Assembly: GCA_963693315.1 (NCBI GenBank)
Contig: OY856186.1
Location: 75,358,837-75,422,836 of the forward strand
Reading direction: 5' to 3'
Origin: Diogma glabrata
Taxonomy: Eukaryota; Arthropoda; Insecta; Diptera; Cylindrotomidae
DNA: 64,000 nucleotides
The translations under genes were made by a program, and so were the position numbers. Shown one piece after another: positions 56,791 to 64,000 of the stretch. How positions within the stretch are numbered: position 1 is the first letter of the stretch; each line of letters begins with the position of its first letter. The notes beneath the pieces are model-generated. The model was given only the letters and a program-made list of their open reading frames with translations, had not been told where the DNA came from and searched no databases.

Positions 56791-57952
56791 AATAAAGTCA
56801 TTATAGAAAATGTACCTACAGTGAAACTTCCATAATTCCACTACATGCCATTAATTGTTGTTCGAATAATAGAAGTTCGATTTATGGAAGTTTGACTATA
56901 TCGTTTTTTTTTGTCCCGGATTGGCTAAAATTTATATTGGTCACCCTACTTGAAAATGCGTACATAAACTCCTAGAGTGCAGAGTTGTAGGATCTAAATC
57001 TTGAAAGATATGTATATCTCGAAATCCCATTTACATTACACGTTTTAATAAAAAAATGGCATGTCAACCTTGTCAGCGATTGTCATACAAAAAATTCGGT
57101 TGCTGTCAAATTTGTATGGATTTCTGTTGTATCCCTTTAAGCAAAAGAAACGGCTCGCTAAATGCGAAGCATAAACGAAACATTTCGCATCTATGAGATC
57201 TTTTTTTCCTGTGATAAAATATGCATCGCAAAAGTAATACATAAATGTTACGCGTACGATACGAAACGTATTACAAAAACAAAACATTTTAGTTACATTA
57301 AAGTTCTTCGTTTATATTACGCTTACGTAACACTTTATTTGAAGGATTATGTCAACTCCTTTATATTACGTTTATATTATGATTACAAAGTGTTACTTAT
57401 TTGAAGGTTATGTCAATTCCTTAAACTGTCAAATATATATTATCCTAATTCTCGCGTGAAGAAAACATTATTAAATCAAAATATAATTATTTTATTATTA
57501 ATTTTTGTTTAAGCTACAACTAATTAAAAAAGTAAAAAGCTTAGCTTAAACTAGTTAACGGAATAGGAAAAGGCAATATTTTTGTTAATTTTATTATACG
57601 TATTCTAAATATATTTTTTTATATTCAAAATAACATGTAATTATACAAAATACTTTTCACAATATGTGAACAAAATTTTGTATACATATTTGAATTTAAT
57701 ACATTTTACTTTATATTTATTTTATATTTATATAAGAAAGAAAACTTTATATAAAAAACATGAATGTCACATGTCACATGAATGTCACAAATCACATGAA
57801 TTGGGATCAAATATTGAATTTATATAGTTTAACTTATAGTTTATAGTTTAACTTGTGATATTTTATTTAGCCTTGTATTTGTGAAATATGAAATATTTTA
57901 ATTGAATTTGATTAAGCGAAATATATGAAAAACAAAAATACGTTTTTATTGA

Positions 57953-58223
57953 CATAATGTCAATCTCTTGTTACTTTACGCAAATAACTTATTTAATAAG
58001 TTTAATAAAAAATTAAAGTAACAAAACTTTTTTTAAATTTTACTGTTACTCTATATATATTTCAGCTTGTTAGGCCATCTTCTGGAGTAGTCTAAGATGG
58101 CCTAACAAGCTGAAATATATATAGAGTAACAGTAAAACTTAAAAAAAGTTTTGTTTTCTTTAATTTTTTATTAAACTTATTAAATAAGTTATTTGCGTAA
58201 AGTAACAAGAGATTGACATTATG
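57953..58223. mobile_element. Near-perfect hairpin MITE (271 bp)
   Basis: Arms of ~129 bases (57953-58081 and ~58095-58223) pair almost perfectly: CATAATGTCAATCTCTTG at the base, AGCTTGTTAGGCCATCTT near the loop. The loop is about 13 bases. A read-through transcript would form a long double-stranded stem. Confidence 0.9.
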
Positions 58224-58343
58224 TTATTTGAAAACTTACACCAAGTGCCAACGGCAAACAGTGTTAATTAACGTTTTTATTGGTTATAAAAATAAATTAT
58301 TACGTATAATAATTATTGGTTACGTATAAACGTAACGTAACCA

Positions 58344-58904
58344 CCCTGGTTAAACATTCCAATTCAAACCCATTGAATCCTATTAAATCCAATATAATTT
58401 CAATACGATTAAATCGGATTGAATAGGTTTAATAGGAAGACTTCGATCTACCAATTAAAATTCAATCGGAATGAATGGGATTCAACAGGAAAAGAGGTTC
58501 TGTAGGATTCTAATGGAAATTTCCAATTGAATTTTAATCGGAAATTAAGAGAATCAATAGGAAAAAAGAACTTGGAAAAAACTAAACAATCTTATGAATT
58601 TAACAGGATTTAATTGGAAAAGATTTAATAGGAATGAATAGGATTAATCGGAATTCTGCAATGGAAATTTCCAATTAATTCCTATTTATATACATTTCCT
58701 ATAAAATCCTATCCATTCCGGTTGAAAAATAAAATAGAGATATTTAACAGGAATGAATGGGAAATTCATTGGAAATAGATTTCATTGGATATTCATTGGA
58801 AATAGATTTTTTGAATAGGAATTAATTGAAAATTCCCAATGCAGAATTCCGATTAATCCAATTATTTTTTTTCAATTGGTTTCAATTGGAATGTTTAACC
58901 AGGG
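58344..58904. mobile_element. CCCTGG-ended MITE, copy 2 (uninterrupted)
   Basis: Same family as 36714-37514 but inverted, and without the LINE insertion. Ends CCCTGGTTAAACATTCCAAT and ATTGGAATGTTTAACCAGGG. CA lies on both sides, consistent with a 2-bp duplication. Composed of degenerate GGAAT/ATTCC motifs. Confidence 0.88.
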
Positions 58905-59205
58905 CATTGATTAAAAATGTTACCAATAAGTTACACGAAAGTGTTACACAAACGTAACACAAATTACGGTTCGTAAACGGCTCAGTTAAGTGAAGAATTT
59001 ATGATTCGCAACAATTTTAATTATCACAGGACAGATGAATCGCAAACATTGATCGCAAACGTAACTTTTTTGTTGCGCAAAAACGATACGTTAGCGAGGA
59101 GTTGTATGAAATATGTTCTTCGTTTATGTTACGTTTACGTAACGTTTTGCTTAAAGGGTAAAGAGAAAGATCACATCCCGCGAGCCGTTTCGTTTGCTTA
59201 AAGGG

Positions 59206-60370
59206 TAGTAGAGAAATGTTTCACTGTACTTCTGGCTTAATTTCGTGTTTTTTGATTCGAAACACAAAAGTTCAAAAAACTTTTAGTACTAATTTTTAGA
59301 TTATTTGCTCAAATTGAGAGAATTTGTTAAGGTTGCTTCATTGCTTTAGTATTCTCTCTTTAAAAGCAAAGTCAAGATGGCTAAGCTGAATAAGATATTC
59401 GTAAAATCATAATTTCTTTGACTTTTTTTAATATAAGTTAGCAATATAGAAATGTCTGATTGGGTGTAAATTGTTTTAAAATAATTAATTTATTTGCTAG
59501 CTATAAAAATAACGCAAACGATATTTTAATTAAATAAAAAAAAAGTGAAGTGTTATATGAGACTGAGGTCAATTCATAGAAAATATTAAAAAAAAATATT
59601 TGTGTATATACATAAAAAAATAATTTATGTTTTGGCTTGATTGATAAATCAATCAATAAAAGGTGTTTATAAAAGATATTCTACTTCTTAAGTTCAACAA
59701 ATACCAGGAAAAAGTAATTGCAATAATACTTTGACATCTCAAATTGAACATTATTGGAATAAAAAAAGTAAGAAAAAGGAAAAATTATTGATGCCGACAG
59801 TTAAAAACGCCAACATCATTCTCTTATTTTTTTTTCAATTTGCAAAAAAAAATATGTCCGATCAAATTTTTTAAAGAATCAGCTGATTGTTATAGAAATA
59901 TAATACAATAATTTCCAAAATTTCGGTTATTTTAATCAGATAACTTTTTAAGTTGAACATTTTGATAATTGTTTTGTACTTCCGGAAAAGTTTTTTTAAT
60001 ATTTTTATTAAAACAAGGTCATGCACTTTATTAATAATTATACGAATTAAAGCTCTTGACAAATTTATTATTATTGTTGTCCTATTGTCAGGCTGTTACC
60101 ATTGTATTCAAATTTTACAAAGAACATTTACAGATATTCTTATAATAAAAATAATTTTCGTTTGTTTTAGGGAAGCTCTCAGAAACAACTTAGGTCTAGC
60201 AAAAATAAGGAGTAACCATTATATTATACAATATTCGCTATGTGGGGATTTGTCTGAATTAAGAAAGGACATAGTTATAATTTAATTGGAGTTGTTAAAC
60301 CATAAAGATTATTTTAAAAAAATATTTTATATTTTTCAAAATTGAATCTATTTATTTGAAAAATTAGAAA
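59206..60370. other. AT-rich region 5' of the cullin exon
   Basis: Probable upstream/leader DNA of the cullin-3 gene. No exon or repeat was identified. The 110-codon frame at 59953-60285 is hydrophobic and low-complexity with no family resemblance. Confidence 0.5.
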
Positions 60371-60427
60371 ATGATTCGCAATACCGCACCAAAAAAGGAA
60401 GGCAAAATGAGGATCCGTTCTTTTCCG
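60371..60427 (+). CDS. Cul3: Cullin-3 first coding exon
   Basis: ATG starts 19 codons ending KKEGKMRIRSFP, followed in phase 0 by the canonical donor GTAAGT (60428-60433). Cullin-3 proteins of animals carry a basic stretch then KMRIRAFP at the very N-terminus, directly before the first cullin repeat. The fly orthologue (guftagu) is remembered with a very similar KKEGKMRIRAFP. CUL3 is the scaffold of BTB-adaptor RING ubiquitin ligases, and its N-terminal extension helps bind adaptors. The next exon (starting M-T-M-D-E-K-like) was not found before 64000, so intron 1 exceeds 3.5 kb. The exon is too short for ORF callers, and the call rests on about 10 distinctive residues plus the splice site. 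Confidence 0.78.
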
Positions 60428-60639
60428 GTAAGTTTGTAGGATATTATTAACATTGACTATTGGCTATTGTATTCTTCAAATAATAAAAATATTGTAAAGT
60501 TTGTATTGGCCTCATCATTCTAACATTTGAAAAATATTGCAATTCTTATTTGATTTTCTGCAGTTGAGATCGATTGAAGTAGTACTGCGACCTAAAGGCA
60601 TATTGTGCTTATCTGAGTTGTTTTTGTAGTCAGGCGTCA

Positions 60640-61370
60640 TCAATACCGTCGGCAATGCCAACGACCAAGCTGGCTGTATTTGTTTCACGAAAATTCAGGA
60701 CAGTTTCAGATGACGTGTTTCATCGTTACCTCGTCTGAGGCCAACGACCAAGTTGGCTGTATTTGTTTCACGAAAATTCAGGACAGTTTCAGATGACGTG
60801 TTTCATCGTTACCTGGTCTGAATGGCAGAATTCGCACCTTCCAGATACAGCAGGGCCTATTTCGTCGTAATGGAGGTTAATAAGATCTTGTCCAGTAACG
60901 CACCACGCTAACATCCTTAGAGACACTCTGTTTAAATCAATTGTTTTTTAAGGCTAAACTGAACAGTTACCTAGAAACATCTTAGAGTGTACAAGACCCT
61001 TTTGGCGTCTCGATAATTCAACATTTTGTTCGTATTCCCAAGTTTTGGTTCTGATTTTTTAACAAACTTCACCGTTTCGAAGGATGGTTCGGGTGTAATA
61101 AAACTTTATTTTTTGGCACTTTGTTTCGGTTGCCGACACAATTATTGCTGGAAACATTTTGTAGATTTTGGTAGCATTTCCAAGGTAGTTTTGAGTTAAA
61201 GCACATAGATTTTAATGTCAAACCCAAGCTGCGGCTGTCAGAGGTCATTTCAATATTGTGGTATCTTCTTTCATCACTTCCAAGAACGCAATTGCTAATG
61301 GCAAGAGTTTTGGCTTCAAATATGGTAATGGTGGTACCTAAGGAAACCTTTCTCCCTCTAACATTTAAAT
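60640..61370 (-). pseudogene. LINE fragment with RNase H and C-terminal knuckle
   Basis: 61069-61330 reads EAKTLAISNCVLGSDERRYH followed by TSDSRSLGLTLKSM, an RNase H domain as in I/R1/LOA-group LINEs (the catalytic D-S-R/Q-S-A region is decayed). Downstream, 60830-61050 keeps a C-E-F-C-H-S type zinc knuckle and TMKHVI-like sequence. Truncated and frameshifted. It contains an 83-bp tandem duplication. Confidence 0.65.
60657..60822. repeat. 83-bp tandem duplication
   Basis: GCCAACGACCAAGCTGGCTG... (60657-60739) is followed at once by a second copy (60740-60822) that differs at few positions (for example AAGTTGG for AAGCTGG, CCTGGTC for CCTCGTC). The last bases overlap TCTGA. A local duplication inside the LINE fossil. 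Confidence 0.92.
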
Positions 61371-62955
61371 ACAATGGAGGGAATTTGCCGTCTGCGCAAT
61401 CACCTTCCATTCATCTCTTTCCATGACTAGTTGACCCAAGTTTCGACATTCTATATCACGAAAGTCTTGGATGATGTCATCACGTCAGCGTTGTCTACGG
61501 ACTACGACTGTCTCTCCAACGAACACCGGTTGGTTATTGTACCAATTTTGGTAGCTGGAGGTATCCTGATGATGAGTTGATTGCTGTTTAGTAGTTGGAG
61601 GTATCCAGATGTTGAGTTGAAAGAAATGTTGAGAGCTGTTGAGGCGAGTAAGCGATGAGGAGATGATGATCTTGAATGATGGAGTTGACGTTTGATGAAG
61701 TTGATAAATTAATATTTAATAACGTCATATATCAGTAGTAGATTCAGAGAGATTTATCAATGCGAGAGTTTTCTCTAGATTTTCGATTTTCCGATTTTGT
61801 TTTACCATTCTTCCTAATCGAACCCTTTCTATATGACCAAATAAACTCTTTTTAATCCTGTTAGATTTGATAAATCCGATTACAACGCAGTATCCAAGAA
61901 GCTGTGTAATCTCATGATCATTTAGATTCTCTATTGATTTTCAGCAACTTTACATGTACCATTGTTCGTTCGTTCGATCGGAGGTAGTCAGTGTCCAGCT
62001 TCCACTTTCAAAGGTTTGAACAGGGCGAATAAATGCTGGTTAAATATGAGTTTACACGACTGCGAAAGATGTTGTGATCGTAGAAGTTTGGAATGCTTAG
62101 AAAACTCTGTATGCGGTAGCAAAACGGAATTTGATATCTGCCTTTGTCTTTGGACGATGTTATAACAGATCCTAGGTATTTAAACCCCCAATTTTTAATT
62201 AGTTCCATCGATACCTGGAGATTTGCCATTTTTCAGTTTATTGATGGCGGGTTTCATTTCTATTCTACTCTCCGAATAAAATAAACTTTGCTCGAATAGA
62301 ATGGACTTAGTTCCTATTTTGTTCTTGAAAGTAAGATTGTCATACTGCCAACACATCACGATCATTTGTTGTAAGTTCTTTGCTTCATTACTGTTGTAAG
62401 TTCTTGTTCCTTTTTGGGAGTTTCGGGTGTTGCTTGTTAACCATTGTTCTTGCAGTTTTTGTTTGTTTTCATCGCTTTGACATCAATGGTCGTCAAATCA
62501 TTCGTTGCGTACATTCCGTAACCCTTTTCCGATCGTGGTTTTCTTGAACGCTTAATCGATCTCATGCTTTTTATCACTATTGCCTGATATCTATTCAACT
62601 TTTCCGAATGTTTTAATCCCTTGTCTTTTGAATGCTGATGACAACTTGCACTTGTAATTAAGCATACAATAGCGGTATCCATATCAGTACCTCTGTATGA
62701 TCGAAATTCGAACGTCAAACACACTTGTAGAGTGTCTCTTAAAGATCATCGCATGATCGACTAGATTTTTCGTTCATTCATCATTTGACTTTCACATTGA
62801 TATGTGGATTATCTTGTAATCTAGTAAGATGCAAGTTATTAGTGCCGATACGTGTTTTAAGTTCTTTACTTCTACCAATTCGAGCATTGAAGTCATCTAC
62901 CCCAATTTTTATATCATGCCTCGGGGCTTAACTGATGGCTTCTTCGAGTTCTAGG
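61365..62955 (-). pseudogene. Dead RTE-like LINE, second family
   Basis: In minus-strand order: endonuclease pieces at 62955-62640 (EEAISQAPRHDIKI after frame changes, GDFNA-like D-x-F-N-A-R, RSYRGTDMD), an RT end piece at 62229-62008 (GFKYLGSVITSSKDKG) and a C-terminal piece at 61560-61368 (RDIECRNLGQLVMERDEWKV). Most of the RT is missing and stops are abundant. Wording at the C-terminus differs from the 49-51 kb RTE, so it is a different family. Confidence 0.75.
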
Positions 62956-62959
62956 AAGA

Positions 62960-64000
62960 TCAGGCAATGTCATCTGCTGTCGTTGTTGTTGTAGCGACGT
63001 TGATAAAGTGCGATTCCGTTTCTAAATTCAGAAGCTCTGCTACTGCCCTTTGGCGGTACCACAGATCCTTCTCCGTCAAGTCCGTCGCATTCTCTGGACA
63101 TGTAAATAGGTGGTCAACATCATGTGGAGTGCATTCACATGCGGGACACTTGTCAATAATTTGGGGGTCGATTCGGTTCATGTAATGATTTAATACTCGT
63201 GACCAACCGGATATTAGTTACGCCAGAATGCATCTAGTGCTGCGGGGCAATTGGTTTTCTTCTGCAGCGACTTGTGTGGTTTTCGTTCAGAACTCGATTA
63301 TGAACATAGTTGTTTACTGTTTCTACTCCTGCCTTTGCATGAAGCCTTTTTAAACAACTTCTGTAGGTAAGCTCATCAATACTTCTGGTTTGTGGATCTT
63401 CTCCAACATCGATTTAAAAGAGCTTAGCAGTTTTTTTAGGTGGTGACACCATTAACAGGATTTAAATGCATGTATGTTGCTCTTTGTGGCAGGACCATAT
63501 GTATTATTTAGATAGCATCTCATTGTGTTCACGGACCGGCAAGATATTACATTCTTCATGTAGGTGGTCTCTATGAGCCATAAGGATGCATCCAATATCG
63601 GTTCTCAAAGCTGCGTTTTGTGAGGTTTGCATCTTCTTCCAGTGCGTATCAGAAACTTGAGGTGTCCATATTGGTGCTGCGTAGTTTAGAATGGGTCTAC
63701 CTATGGCTTTGAAAGTTGTGATAATTGTGTTCTTGTCCATGCCCCATGCACTTCCCTAGCGCTTTCAATGCATTGTTTCTGCTTTTCAGCCTTGTGTTGA
63801 CCTGTTGTGCGTGGGTATTGAACCTTAGCAGTAGGTCGAACGTCACTCCCAGCAATGTCGGATTTTTATTCACTTCCTTCGTCCAAGTGGTGAAAACTGT
63901 GGCAGTGGATTTTTCTAACGATAGTAACAGCTTTCTGCTTCTAAACCATTCATTGGGGGAGTTAAGATATTTGTTCAACATTTCGGTGAGTTGTTCCAGA
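62960..64000 (-). pseudogene. Jockey-like LINE C-terminal fossil, cut by window edge
   Basis: 63981-63700: RKLLLSLEKSTATVFTTWTK and LLGVTFDLLLRFNTHAQQV (end of RT). A frameshift near 63720-63740 moves the reading to PILNYAAPIWTPQVSDTHWK and AALRTDIGCILMAHRDHLHE. After a gap with stops, 63181-62960 keeps CPACECTPHDVDHLFTCPEN, a C-terminal zinc-knuckle-like motif. These blocks, in this order, mark the end of Jockey-group ORF2. The 5' part lies beyond 64000. Confidence 0.85.

Larger units (their letters stand above)
57133..59205. mobile_element. TIR element (2.1 kb) holding two MITEs
   Basis: Ends CCCTTTAAGCAAAAGAAACG (left) and, inverted from the right, CCCTTTAAGCAAACGAAACG, each followed by GCTCGC. 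The interior carries ACGTAAC/GTTACGT-rich short repeats, the hairpin MITE at 57953-58223 and the CCCTGG MITE at 58344-58904. No transposase frame. The flanks do not show a clear duplication. Confidence 0.72.
60428..64000 (+). other. Start of cullin-3 intron 1 (open at window edge)
   Basis: Inferred from the donor at 60428. It contains only LINE fossils, all on the minus strand. 60428-60640 has no recognised feature. Confidence 0.65.

Noticed and set aside
59953..60285. 110-codon hydrophobic frame upstream of the cullin exon
   Set aside because: Isoleucine/leucine-rich by composition, overlapped by an antisense frame, no motif, no splice context.

Overview
This is nuclear DNA of an insect, most likely a fly. 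It is strongly AT-rich, its genes have introns, and it is dominated by transposable elements. Three conserved eukaryotic genes can be read. (1) A FUN14-domain (FUNDC1-like) mitophagy-receptor gene on the minus strand, 22520-34710, has coding exons separated by an 11.3-kb intron and two candidate alternative last exons. (2) EMC3, ER membrane protein complex subunit 3, is complete on the plus strand at 35413-36258 in two exons. It is divergently arranged with the FUN14 gene across a 702-bp shared promoter region. (3) The first coding exon of a cullin-3 gene lies on the plus strand at 60371-60427, with a GTAAGT donor; the rest of that gene must lie beyond the window. The fly assignment rests on protein resemblance and on the transposon families, not on a marker gene.

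The rest is mobile DNA, listed left to right. 1670-7975: an intact, very young Ty3/Gypsy-type LTR retrotransposon on the minus strand. Its 653-bp LTRs look identical, its 4-bp target duplication is ATAT, its Gag carries a SAP domain, and it has a -1 frameshift site at the gag stop. 8.0-12.6 kb: transposase fossils, an AACGATAGGAAACGAT-type minisatellite, a ~163-bp-monomer satellite and a foldback element. 12792-14488: a solo LTR (target duplication ATTT) with an internal 76-bp tandem repeat. 15460-18483: an open 1007-codon non-LTR retrotransposon ORF; 3' tails of related copies recur at 27.8 and 36.9 kb. 19002-21817: a 2.8-kb foldback element. 22.7-34.3 kb: the FUN14 intron, packed with a dead Gypsy copy, foldbacks, a TIR element and a dead RTE copy.

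36592-47647 is a Russian-doll nest. An original ~0.95-kb foldback element with a 9-bp target duplication (GTCACTATG) received a CCCTGG-ended MITE (itself hit by a LINE tail), a TTAA-flanked MITE and an 8.8-kb Gypsy-type retrotransposon whose integrase core is deleted. The opposite arm of the foldback serves as an internal empty-site control for these insertions. 49.1-51.7 kb: a near-intact RTE-type LINE lies inside a (TA)n microsatellite, with 402 bp of array on one side and 200 bp on the other. 53.7-59.2 kb: several MITEs, including a 9-bp-duplication MITE inside a hAT fossil, and a 2.1-kb TIR element holding two further MITEs. 60.6-64.0 kb: the start of the cullin-3 intron, filled with three different LINE fossils on the minus strand.

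No tRNA, rRNA or CRISPR array was recognised. I see no wholly new gene system. The most notable observations are the alternative FUN14 C-termini, the frameshift and SAP design of the young Gypsy element, the nested foldback with its built-in empty site, and the LINE inside a pure (TA)n array.
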